Shown here piece by piece: positions 10,910 to 22,500 of a DNA stretch of 64,000 bases. Each line of letters opens with the position of its first letter. The first letter of the stretch is position 1. The notes beneath the pieces are model-generated. The model was not told where the DNA came from, did not search any database, and saw only the letters and a list, made by a program, of their open reading frames with translations. The position numbers and the translations under genes were made by a program. The stretch is from Oryzias latipes (lineage: Eukaryota > Chordata > Actinopteri > Beloniformes > Adrianichthyidae): NCBI RefSeq assembly GCF_002234675.1, contig NC_019871.2:21546604-21610603 (forward strand), written 5' to 3'.

Positions 10910-11464
10910 TGTCATGATTCGTATGACGTGGAAGACTCAGATGCTGGAACCCGGAAGAAGACACAAGGCAAACAATAGTTCCATTAGATTTAATCTTTTC
11001 TCAGTGGCATAGTATAGTTCGTAGGCAGGAACGATGACGTCAGTATTGGAGCAGGATCCGAAGATGGCCGAATTATCTCCGATCCTGAAGAGTCCTGTCT
11101 TGACGGACAGGACTGCGTGAGACAGGAATGTGGCGTGGCTTGACGGAAACTGGATGGACTGAGGTGCTTGCGTGGAGGCTGGACCAGGTGGATACTCGTG
11201 ATGATGAAGACCTGAGAGAAAAGGCGAGGTAAGTACGAGAACAAACTTGAACCATAAGACTTAGCTCAAGGCGACCAGACAAATGCACCGATTAGGAGTA
11301 ACGAACTGGCGATGAATGCTGGGGCTGGATCTCCTAAAGAAGGCTGGAGCGGGATGAGGTGAGCATCCACAGCTGGTTCCAATCAGCAGAGGGGCAGAGA
11401 GGGGAGGGGGAGAGTAGACTCAGAGAGGGGAGGGGGAGAGTAGACTGCCAGAGGCACCATGACA
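10910..11464 (-). repeat. 3' LTR of a second, 5'-truncated chromovirus
   Basis: On the minus strand the 555-bp unit runs from TGTCATGG to AATCATGACA, with the TG/CA ends typical of LTRs. It resembles the solo LTR at 49870-50349, sharing 'cagatgctggaaccc' near one end and 'ctggatctcct' type sequence inside. A short tandem duplication, AGAGGGGAGGGGGAGAGTAG, occurs at about 11396-11446. It follows the decayed coding remnant at 11492-11868. Confidence 0.8.
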
Positions 11465-11491
11465 GCACCCCCCCCCCCCCCCCCCCCCCCC
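11465..11491 (-). repeat. Expanded poly-G at the polypurine tract position
   Basis: A run of 24 C on the plus strand (11468-11491), G on the minus strand, sits between the retrotransposon remnant and its LTR. That is where the polypurine tract should be. It looks like slippage expansion of an ancestral G-rich tract. It will be length-variable and hard to sequence accurately. Confidence 0.7.
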
Positions 11492-11868
11492 AACAACCGC
11501 CTCCAGGTGATCCAGGGCGGCGATCCGGGTGAGGCCGATAGAAATCCTCAATGAGGGATTGGTCCAGAATCAAGGAACGGGAGATCCATGAGCGTTCTTC
11601 TGGAATGTAACCCCTCCCAGTCCACAAGGAACTGATGTCCACGACCCCGGCGCCGAACATCCAACACCTGACTGACTGTGAACGTCGGGGCTGGGAGCCG
11701 CAGACAGACACATGAGGGATTGATATTTCGCTCAATGGTTTAAGGTCCGATATAGCGTGGAGCCAGCTTGCGTGAGGTAGCCTGGATGGGGATGTTCCGT
11801 GAAGAGAGCAAAACCCTCTGACCAGGCTGGTACGTAGGTCCCACCACCCTGCGTCGATTTGCGACATT
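11492..11868 (-). pseudogene. Chromovirus pol remnant: integrase tail and chromodomain
   Basis: Minus-strand translation shows the C-terminal part of a Ty3/gypsy Pol: an ANRRR-type segment, a KLAPRYIGP segment, then a chromodomain core with [15 protein letters not shown], continuing in another frame as YIPEERSW. The reading frame is broken by an in-frame stop just after RYIGP and by an extra base at the C run 11611-11614 inside the chromodomain. Everything upstream (gag, protease, RT, most of integrase) is missing. It belongs to the same broad chromodomain group as the intact element at 1879-6669 but to a different family, judging by its LTR. Confidence 0.85.
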
Positions 11869-12412
11869 TATGACATTTTCTTAATCCTGCAAAAGAAAAA
11901 TGAACCAGTATTTTATGAATAGATGTGACATTCATAGAAACTGAGCAGATTTCTTTTTTTACCTTTGTGTCATAACTTTTCAAGTCAGAAGAGAAAAGGA
12001 GGAAATCTATCTGAACTGTCCTTCCTGTCAGTTCTGGACAACATGATGTTATTGTGTTTTTTTGACCTGGATGGCACACAATTATACCTCTATATTTACT
12101 AACAGTAAAACAAAACATTGAACAAAACACATGTCAGTTAGAAAGAAAAAAATCATAGCATGGTTTGCCTTTAGACTCTCTAATTATTGCTGGCCTTTTT
12201 TCTGGAACAAAACATCCCTCTTTTTATAATTCATGGAAATCTCTGCTTTATGGCGAGGTTACAGGTGTCATGGCCTTATTATCCTCTGGACAATAATTGT
12301 GGCAGAAAAGGAGGTTTGACCTCCAGGTTTATAACCTCGTCACATTTTCAGTGCTGGAAACAGTTTCATTCTGTGTGCTGACGAAAAAACCCTTCGTGAA
12401 CAGCCTGTCTTG
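11869..12412. other. Non-coding spacer
   Basis: AT-rich sequence with no recognised gene or repeat terminus. Confidence 0.35.
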
Positions 12413-12420
12413 TTCTACAG

Positions 12421-13285
12421 CAGTGTTTTTCAACCTTTTCTGAGCCGCGGCACACTTTAAGCTTAAAAAAAATCCCGCGGCACACCAGCATCCAAAAATG
12501 AAAAAAAAGGAGAAACTCATAGTCTGTATTGATCTACAGCCCCTCCACAATCTCACGTGCATTTTTGTGATAATTATTGCAGAAAAAGCTGGAAGCTGCA
12601 GCTGTTTTTCTAAAAGATGCAATAAAAGTTAAGTTAGAAGATTTTAAAAAAGTTTGAAGTGTGTTCGTTGTTTTCAAGACGTTTAACAACAGAACTCCTT
12701 TTACGCTGTCACTCTCACAACCCAATGCATCATGGGAGATGTAGTGCATAAAAACGGCCGGCGGAGATCGCTTTTCGGAGCTTCATGGTTTTGTTCACTT
12801 GTTCCACGGTCTGATACCGGATTCTGTGGAAAGCTACACCGCTAAAGACGAGCTTTAGCTGCTATTTTTGTTGGAACTGAGCGACTTTACGAGCTAAATC
12901 GGGACAAGGAAGTGAAGACTTTAAGCACTTCTGATTGGTCAGACTGATGACATGTGATTAAGCCTTCAAGAATGATTGGTGGAGACAGGTAAAGGGGCGG
13001 GACTTTTCCTAAATACAGCAGGAGCTGCAGCTGAATCGCGCTGCCGTCATTCTTATCAAAATGTCTTTAATAAAATAAAATAAACGCAAAGAAAAAGTAT
13101 TTTACGATCTTTCATATTCCTAAATACTCAGTGTTTTATCAGGGCCTGTTCGGATGAACACAGAGCTGAAATCCTGGAGATGGAAAATGTTTTTAGATCA
13201 GTTAATGAGGGCAATTTCACACGGCACACTTGACCATCTCCCGCGGCACACTAGTGTGCCGCGGCACACTGGTTGAAAAACACTG
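12421..13285. mobile_element. Non-autonomous hAT-type element with perfect TIRs and TSD
   Basis: The 865-bp element starts CAGTGTTTTTCAACC and ends GGTTGAAAAACACTG, a perfect 15-bp inverted repeat. It is flanked on both sides by the 8-bp direct repeat TTCTACAG (12413-12420 and 13286-13293). Eight-base target duplications and CAGTG...CACTG ends are typical of the hAT superfamily. Subterminal GCGGCACAC motifs occur in several copies at both ends and may bind the transposase. No transposase frame is present, so it would need help in trans. Confidence 0.9.
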
Positions 13286-13315
13286 TTCTACAGTACTGAG
13301 AAACTGAATCTCCTT

Positions 13316-14127
13316 TAAAGCCTTTGTCACATGCACCCGTATGGAGGACTGAGTCATATGGGTGATGTGAGTTTTTGGGTTGTCCGGTCCTGTGGAGAGT
13401 CGTAGAGAAGAGCACCCGCATCTTAAGGGGGAGCGCAGGTGTGTCTTGTGTTTCGTGCAGTCACCTCAAGAGATTTCATGTGTAATGGAATGTACCATCG
13501 TTGTGCATGTCGTGTATCATTATGTACATTCATACCGCCTACGGCAAATCAAATTTTAGCATCAAACCTCTTCCAATTGTAGGTGACGAAGCTGCGCTGG
13601 TAAACAAGAGTAAAAGAAAAATAAATCTGAGCCTGCTTGTTCAGGGTGAACTCCATGGGCTAAATGCACGTTCAAGAATGAGCACTTAACATGTTCTTGA
13701 ATGTGCACTACATGCCTGTTGTGTAGGTATCTTAAGTTGCACACACTTGCGATGTATGGGTAATGTTGTCATACAATGCCCCTAGGCCACACTCTAGTCG
13801 TTAGGTGTGAGTACTGGCTCTTTACACATGGGGTGTGCAAATGATACGTAAGTACCCGTTGGATTTCCACACAAACTACACAATGTCTAGTTTCCTTATT
13901 TATGTGCAGGATTTGGGGGGATAAATAAAATGTAAAATCTTGACAACAAACCATTCCGTGTCTCACCAACTTCACACGTAATTGTATCGGTGTGTTGTAA
14001 TAGTGCTCACTACTACCTGCCACTCACAGCATGCCCACATGTGGGTCACCTGGATGCCCCCTACAGGTTTGCCCATTTTTCACCTGCAAACAGCTTGTAT
14101 CCACCCGTAGGGCAGTTTTGACTAAGG
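13316..14127 (+). repeat. Interspersed repeat, family I, long copy
   Basis: It starts near TTTGTCACATGCACCCG and ends near GGGCAGTTTTGACTAAGG. The left third matches 63455-63660 (TTTTTGGGTTCTCC-like, AGAGGAGTGACCGCATCTTAA-like and GGAATGTACC blocks), and the right end matches 7000-7055. No coding content. Probably a non-autonomous DNA transposon. Confidence 0.55.
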
Positions 14128-17100
14128 ATTAAAGTGTGTTCATAAAAATAAGCAACACACTCTTTAGAAATAAAAACAATTGGATTTCTACCAGAGTCAA
14201 AAAGTTGTGTTCATGTTGTGTATTACTCAGGTCTGTCAGATAATGTGTGCTTGACCAATAATGAACTAAAGTGTGTTTTTGTCCCCCTCCTCCTGTGAAA
14301 CCTCTGCTGCTGTGATGGTGCACTCAATTCTTTCAGTTTGGAATACTGGAACTGCCACAGAGGAATCAGCATCCTCGTGTCCAACTGTTCCTTGCCCCTG
14401 TGTGCGTCTGACAGGCCGTCTGTCATATTTTAGTGCCCCACCCCACTTGCTTGTCAGATTCTGAGTGGGACGTCTTTGTAAATCTTACCTGAGCGGCAGG
14501 TCAGGGCTTGTGTGTGGCCCAGCAGAGCTGCAAACACAGAAGCAGTAAAGCAATCCGACACATTGACTTACGCACACAATCCTATAGATCAATGCTGGAG
14601 ACACAGCTGCTATTTTCATTCATCTTGAGTGTCTCCGGGCTCTGACTATCGATTGTCTTTTACTGTGTCTTTAATTCCGAGCCAGAGAAAGCCTGCCGCT
14701 GTCTCCACTTCCAGCGCCTCTCTTAGCATTTATCGACCACATTGGAGCTCTGCCTCTGACCTGAATGAGCGTATTTTCTCTCTGACTGCTTCACGGCAAC
14801 AGTTATAATATTTTCATATTTACACCTCAGCCCTGCTCTGGGATAAATGCTCCTTATCTCCTAAAGGGATTCTCCACTTGACAACGAGCCACTAAATTCA
14901 GATGGAGGTGCCTTATCCCCTCCAGATGACGATATGTCACAACTGTTCTCACCTTTCAAACTGCAGCTGAAGGTTTTCCACATTACTTTTTAATGAAAAC
15001 TGCAGCATAGCGATTAAAACTAATGGTGTGTTTGTTAAAAAAAGATGTGTGCAAAACAAAAACTGGAAGAGAAAACATCAACCTGAAATCATTTCCTCTT
15101 TAAGTGAGAAATCTCATAACAAAAGCCCTCCATTCTGGTTGCTTTTTCACTCTTCTTTTCTGTTTTTTTTTTTTTTTTTGTCCTTCATAACATGACAGGA
15201 AATCAAGCAGAACTGCACAGACAGGGCCAGCGAGGACAGGGAAGCTGAAACTACCACTATGTTGGTGGTGTGTTGCCTAAGAGACGGGCAGAAAGTGGAA
15301 GACAAATCTGCAAGTAGTCTTCTGATCATCAGTGTTTGTGTGTTTGACTGCATGAGAGGAAGGTGTCTGCGTGGGTGCTCACAGAGCAGTGCTCTGCTCC
15401 TGAGTCAGACGACAGCAGAGGAAAATCCCACATCTATGCCACCGCCTTTTGTCCACCCAGAATCGGTCACTTCGAGGCTAAAAAAAATCAAATTGGGTTG
15501 GAAGGAATTAGTCAGTGACACGATGCTCTCTCACAGCACTAAGCCAAACCTGCAGGATTTCATGTCTTTTCTTTGGGAGATTCAACATTTTGTCAGCACT
15601 TACAGATAATTGAAGTGTGTTTGTGTAAAAGAAAAACTGAATCGACAAATTCACTTATGGACAATAATTTGGGCTCCTCTCAAAGTAAAATAAGGGTTGA
15701 ATTGTTTGATGCTGTGTGTCTGAATGAATGCATAGTGAAGGTGCACTGCATGGTCTACAGGTGGAAAGGTAATGATAAGGAGCCCTGTGGATCTGCTGCA
15801 ATCAAACTGTTGTTGTGAGGAAGGTCTCCAAGCTAAAGCTCATGCTGTATCAGTTTAATTTTGTAGTATATGTTTTACTATTTTTTACATTTAGTTTTTA
15901 ATTCAGTGAAGTCTAATTTTACAGCATTTAAATTATGAATCCATGTTCTTAACTCGCTGAATCCCTTTTGGGGTCACTGGGTTGCTGGAGCCTGTCCCGG
16001 AAACTAGTTCCCAGTCCATCACAGGGTCAAACATTTAAATAATCTTTGAGACAAATCTGAATGGATGAGGTTCAGTGATCAATGCTAAACTTTCTGTTTC
16101 TTTGCTTTTCAGGAAGAATTTGGTATTTTTATTTATATTCCAAATTATGTCAAGAACAAATCATTAATAGCATCTGTGTCGTGATTGTAAGATGCACTTA
16201 ATTCTCTAAACAGCCTTATGTAATCGTCTAATCAACCATACGGAGAAGAATGTTTCAAGCAGATTAAATCAGATTACATGGCAGGTTTTTCATTTATTCT
16301 GGTTGAGAAGATCAGATTTGTATAGATAATGTTCAATTTTGTACGACAAACTGAAGCATAGCAATTTAAACAGATATTTAACTATATAAAAAGCTGAAAC
16401 CTCTTTTCTCTATGGCCAAAATTGACAGTATATTTTTGGACCTTTTTTACATTGTGATAACACTTTTACATAAAGAAGCTACTGCATTAGCACAACATTT
16501 TTAGCACCCAGAGTTGTTTTATTTTTTTACAAAGATTGGCTTTTAACGATGGGAGTCTGATGGATTTTTCTTTTTTTTTCAGCAGATCAAACAGATTCTA
16601 CTGGACGTCAGTCTGCACTCTGTGGTGACCAATCCTTGTTTGGATCAAAACTGGTGGGTTCCCTGGGGTTGAGGTTGCACAGCTGTCCATTATGGATCTC
16701 GACTGTCTTTTGCAGTGTGCACATGAAAGTAATTATACTTTTAACTGTTTAGTACAAATAAAGTTTTGGGTTTTGGGTTTTTCCTACATTATGTTCCACT
16801 AAAGATCTGAGGACTCTCTGATCTCTGCAGTTACGATTTTTTTTTCTAAAACAAGTCCTCCTGGTAGAGGAAGGCTCTCACCTGTCTCTCCAGTCTATAA
16901 AAACTTCATTCTACAGTCCTTATCTTAGTTTCAAGATTTTTTTGGGCTAATCTTAATTAAATGAAGATCTGTTCCACGCGCACTGGATGCGCCTTTTAGC
17001 ACAGCTGTTTGAGAAATAAGAAGCTGCTTTAAGTTGTGGTTAAATAACCTGTTGCCAGCTGACACACAACATTCCATGCAGTAATTATTCTGTTATGGAA

Positions 17101-17230
17101 TCTTTTGGATGAGTAGTGCATGATGGCAGCGCCATGCACCTTGCTCAGAGCTCCTTGATTCCTGTGCAGCAATTCAGAAGGAATACTCTCACTGCAGTGA
17201 AAAGGAATGCACAAAAACTTTGAGGACAGC
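14128..17230. other. Non-coding stretch with possible conserved elements
   Basis: No recognised gene. About 14540-14950 is balanced in composition, lacks repeat signatures and holds paired GATA-like sites (GGGATAAATG and CTTATCTCC), so it is a candidate conserved non-coding element. An open segment at 14336-14464 after a TTCTTTCAG acceptor could be a last exon of the unrecognised plus-strand gene. A 3' fragment of a common fish SINE lies inverted at about 15957-16027. A T run occurs at 15164-15179. Confidence 0.3.
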
Positions 17231-17234
17231 ACCA

Positions 17235-17850
17235 TACAACTCTAAGAGAGTTCAGTTTATCTGTCTGCCTGTTGACTGCAGATGAGAACTGGACTGATTG
17301 GAACGCCAGTGGGGAGGGGGCCAAACAGGAAGTACCCACCGGCTCCAAGAAGCTAAAATCCTATAGTCTTCCATAGAGAAATAGACATCTATTACTTAGT
17401 CATTCTATTTATCAGAATAACCATTCTTGCCTTACTATCTTTTTTTAAACCTGTTCTTTATCATCCTAATTTCTGTAATTATGTTCTTCTGCTGTAGTGC
17501 AAGTTTTACTTGTTATAAACTGGCTAATCAAATGCCTGAATAAAAGGAGGTGTTGGTCCCCTCGTCCAACTATCAAACGTTTGACAGATTTCATATAGCA
17601 TGCTTTCAAATGGTAGTGGTCTGAACTTCCAACAAATTCGATGATTGGCCAGAGTGGTTGCCATAGAAACTCAGACCAACTCGAGCCATTAACTACTTAT
17701 TAAAGACGTTGTCTGGCTCCAACATGGCAGCATCTGTTTCATGGAAAACATGGCGACTAAAATGACTTCATGTGTTAGAGCCGGACGTAAACAATTTTCT
17801 ACGGGTGACGTCAATGCCCGAGATCCATCATAAGCGTCATAGTAATACCT
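17235..17850 (-). repeat. Interspersed repeat, family K, inverted copy
   Basis: Blocks here, read on the minus strand, match 43371-43480 (CCATGTTGGAGCCA with flanking GACGTCA) and 43810-43870 (TATGG.ATTTTG.CTTCTTGG followed by AGGTACTTCCTGTTTG). The two copies are about 26 kb apart and in opposite orientation. The termini are not resolved. Confidence 0.45.
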
Positions 17851-18044
17851 TTTCCATTGTTTCTGTAATAAAAACTCCATAAAGGTGACGTTTGCAGGCA
17901 AATTACAGCTGAACAAAATTACTTTTAATTATATGAACATCTTTCAAACAACTTTGGTCTGTCAGTTTGTTGTAGATCATCGTCTGCATGTTTACTCTCA
18001 ACTATTTCACAGTGAAATTCAAAGTGAGGACAAAACCACAAGAA

Positions 18045-18746
18045 TACTGTATTTTCAGCACTTTAAGGCACACCTACAAGAAAGACTGAAGAGCACCTTA
18101 TATGTGGATTAATTCTAGTACGAGTTGCAAACAAAGTTTGGTGTTATTGAAAATACGCTAATGTGAAGCGGTGTTGGAATGTGTTTTTTACGTGTTACAA
18201 ATAAGGTAGGGAGTTGCAACTATTGTGTGGGTAATGTGTACTGTGTTACAGACAAGTTCTAGAGGTAAACGCAGCAAATAAAGTCTGACTGACTGGCGGA
18301 CTTGTCTCTGACTCTAATCTTACTTTATATGGATTAATCCTGGTTACTGATGTCGAGGGGTGCACGGCTCTGTCAAAATGTTTGGTTGGGTATTTTTTTT
18401 GATATGCTAATGGTGCTAATGTTTTGTGGTGTCGGACTGTGTATTTTTTACGAGTTTCTAACCAGGTTGGGAGTTACAGTAGTTAGTGGTATCAGTCTAG
18501 TTTTATTACATGTTGGAAACAAAATTTGCATACACTGTGAATACGCCAATGTGGGTAACACGTAGCATGTAACAATGTTCTGGAGTTACTGTGAACACAG
18601 TGAATAAAGGCTGACTGACTGACAGATTTAACTCGTTCGTTTCTCGTTTCATGCGTCTTATAGTTCGGACATCAGTTTGAAAATAGATCATTCCCTGATG
18701 GTGTGCCTTCTAATCTGGTGCGCCCTATAGTGCAGAAAATATAGTA
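18045..18746. mobile_element. TIR DNA element with internal imperfect duplication
   Basis: The left end TACTGTATTTTCAGCACTTTAAGGC and the right end, inverted as TACTATATTTTCTGCACTATAGGGCGCACC, form diverged terminal inverted repeats. Internally, two segments of about 250 bp resemble each other, each ending in AAATAAAG.CTGACTGACTG-type sequence near 18278-18300 and 18600-18625. No clear target duplication or transposase was found. This TIR type is common in fish genomes; the superfamily is not assigned. Confidence 0.6.
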
Positions 18747-19537
18747 ATAAAGACACAGTAGTTGCCGTAATGCAGCTTTCATTAATACACAGTCATTCAT
18801 GTTTACAATAAAAGTTTAAATATCTTATCAGTGTAATGAGTTTAATCCTACCTCAGTAATAAAAGAGAGGAAAAAAAACACAACATGCACTTTTAAGTGC
18901 ACTAATAAATATGTCATAAAGATATCTGGTTAAGACATTAAATATCATGCCCGGTGTTGAAAAAGGCACTTTAATATTATCCATATTATGTGCTATATTG
19001 GTGCAACAAACATAAAATCAAACAACACATGTGGTCTTCTGAAAAATGATGGAAGGTTTCTTATTTCTTTCTTTTAATTTAGGTCAATTTTTTGAGAACA
19101 ATTGTCTGTCAGCAGTGAAAACCTTAGAATATAACAAAGAGCGCTGTAGATGTGGCAATTACTTATGGCATGTATATGTAGTAGTCTTTCTCTCAGTGTG
19201 CATGTGTTAACTGTGTCACCATGGCAACCAAAGTGGCACTGTCAAAGCTTGCAGCCGAGGAAGAGGAGGGTGGTGGGGGGTGACCTTGGCTTTGACAAGT
19301 GCACACAGCTGCATCCATCTCCCTCTTTCTGTCTCCATCCATCCATTCCTTTAGCCAGCAACCTCTACCCTCCCACCGCCACCGCCGCCTCGGCCTGCTG
19401 GACAGGAAGAGAGCTGGAGCTTGTGCCATCCTCCTCAAAAACTGGACAAAAAGGCTTCTTCCACTTACTCCCACACAAGCTTGACTTTGTGTGAAATGAG
19501 ATGCAAAAAAAAGGTGTCCAACTGTCAGGCAGGAGGG
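18747..19537. other. rab38 3' flank and probable 3' UTR
   Basis: This lies directly downstream of the rab38 stop on the minus strand. CACATGTG at about 19027-19034 is an E-box palindrome. GC-rich sequence at 19240-19450 differs from the AT-rich surroundings and may be UTR. No polyadenylation signal can be chosen with confidence. Confidence 0.35.
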
Positions 19538-22500
19538 TTACTGGGATCGGAAGCAGGAGGAGCAAGTCCCGCCTTTGTCCTTCTCCAACTGAGGGGTGAT
19601 GGTGTCAGGAACCTCTGACTGGAGCATGTCGTTCTCACTGGAAATAATGTGCTTCACCAAGCAGTTCGCTGCTTCATCAATGTTGATGTTCTCCTGGAAA
19701 CAAGACAAAGATGAGTACATGAAGAAAATATATAGAGAGAACATAGGTTTCTTTAATAAAATGTCAATGGTCTAAGAGAAGAAAATCAAATTTAGTCAAA
19801 TGGAATTAAAATAAGACTCTGATTTTATTTTGTTCATTTCAATTTTAATGGGAAAAACAGAAACAAAGGCAACCGCTGCAAAAAGTATGGCAACCTTTAA
19901 AGGGATACCAGTTTAACATGACTTTCCTCAAATTCAACCCTATGTAACCATCGTATTATATTTGATGCATGGGTTCCTGAGACCCCTTTATCAATAGAGG
20001 ATTCAAACTTTCCTTAAAAACCCCTTGTTTATAACTTGGTCCAGTTTTTTTGCCCTGTAATTCATCATCATTCCACTAGGGGCAGTAGAAAAAGGCTTTT
20101 TTTGCACATTTCAAAATGGCTGCTTCCGTGAGATCTCAAAAACACTTTTTACTGGAAAATGGAGAGAATAACTCATCTAATATTAATAATTATATAAAAT
20201 ATAACATTATTTTTTAGTGGAAAACGTCAAAGGGTTTAAAAAACATCTTAATTCATCCATCTTCATCGTGGGCGGCCATGGTGCCACGGTAGGGCAGTCG
20301 ACCTCTGATCAAAATACTGCAGGTTCGATTCCCGCCTTGCCCACCCATATGGCGAAGTGACCTTGGGCAAAACACCAAACCCTATCTTGCCTCTTGTGGA
20401 AGGTTGGTGTTTGCCAGCAGAGTCACCATCAGGGTGTGAATGTCTGTGAGTAGGTGAATGGGACTGTGACTATAAAGCGCTTTGGGCCTTCAAGGAAGGT
20501 AGAAAAGCGCTGTACAACCCTTTGATTCCCAAAAAAATGCATTTTATGTCAATTATTTGATGTGATGGGCTTTACTGGATTAAACCCCCAAAATTTAAAG
20601 AGACTAGTAAAAAAGTAGATGTTTAACCTCTGATGTTTAAATCTGAGCTAACTCTCTAAACATGCAGGAACAAAGCTACAGTTGAGCAGGATTAACTAAT
20701 GTGACAATATACCCCAAATTATGATGTCCACGTATGTGGACACCAGGCCTTAGGAGGTTATGAATACTTTGTCAGTAAAACACAGACAACGTAAAGATAT
20801 ATGTTTGCAGTTTGAATTTATGGGGATTAAACTGTGTTAAACATCACATGTGGAGTTTTGCTGTGAAAAGAACTTCACCTGTCCTATCTGTGAATAATCT
20901 GAACTCCTTCCCTGCTCTATTTTCAGATTCAGATTCAAATGTTTGACTCTGTCACACCCCAAAAGACATCAGAAAGCGTATCTGTGTGTCTGGACTCAAA
21001 AGCATGCAGAAGAGGTTCAGCGCTGCTCCAGATAAGTGGTTGAAGTAACTCTTCTGACTGGTAATAATACTCAAATTACCCCAGGAGTACCAAGAAAATT
21101 CTGCTTGTAACATCTCACTTTGGTGAAAAGCAGACTTTTTTCACTCTTGAACATATATCATATATCATTGTCAGTTTCTGATCAAATCTGTGCAACAGCT
21201 TCACCTATCATTCATGTTGCCTTAATCTGAACAAAAAACACAAAAATTCACAAGTTTCTTTGCTGATCTTAACTTGGATGATTCTATGTGACTTTTTGAT
21301 TAGTTTAACTATAATATTGATTAAACTTAATCAAGACGAGACAGTACCACTCAAATCATCTTTAGATCTATTTCAAAGTATGCCCAGTGGTCTTTTAATT
21401 ATGAGTATACCATTTTTAGCCTAAATCAACAAACCTGTGTCATTTTCTAGGACATAGTTTCTGCAGCGCGGCAGTAGCTAATTAGAAATTCACCTCTGAG
21501 TTGTGGATGGGACCAGGAGCAATCGCACCCCCCTTTCCCCTCCCCACTACTGAGAGCTCTCTATTTACACGCTCTCCTGCTAGCTTTCAACCGATAACAC
21601 CCCTAATATAACATTAGTGATGCAACAAAAGTGTTAAACCTAATTTTTCCATCTGCTCCTGATCCACAACAATTTGATCAAAGAAATACTCAGATTTGCA
21701 ATTTTGAGCTTAATTTTCTTTATATGTGAGAAAGAACGCTAAAAACAACATTTTCCTCAGAGTGGGTCTTTAAACTGAGGGTACAATAAAAAAAACCTAA
21801 GGAAATAATACTATACTGAGTTTAACCCTTGTGCTATCTTAGATGACCCCACCCTTACACTGACGTGTTCTCCCTACCATGACAAAGGTGGATAAAGGAG
21901 GAAAGATTTCATGTAATTCATGGACACCAGTAAAGATCACAAATCATTGAAGAAGAAAGGTTCAGAGCACTGTCTAGTGGGTCTAGATGACCCAACTCCT
22001 AATGTTAAAGGGCCTAAGATAGCACAAGGGTTACAGTGAGCAGGAGGTGAACTCATGGTTCCTAAATGAGAGTCACAGGTGTTAAAGTTTATCTTCCTCC
22101 TTTTCCATCCACTCGTGTGATTCTTGGCTGCCATAGGCCACAGCACACGGATCAGACACCTACACTTATTAGACACTTACTTTCCACAAATTAGTCTCAA
22201 AGAAATCAATTGCAGAGTAAATTTACAGAGTTTCCTTTTTATAATTTAATATTTTAACAGGATTTTTTTTCTTAGGTTGGCTTTGTTACATTTTTTTTAT
22301 AGAGTGCCTTTTGGCAGCATATCCAAATGCAATCAGGAATCCTGAGTGTTGGCTAGAACTTCTCAGTTTTTAAATAAAAATGCAAGAAAAAAGAAAAAAT
22401 ATATTTTAAGTGATGACAGGTATGTGACATTTTTTGGCAATATTTGAAACCTGTTTGCCCTTAAACTAGTGAAAGACCAGTTTGTCTGGGTATTCATACT

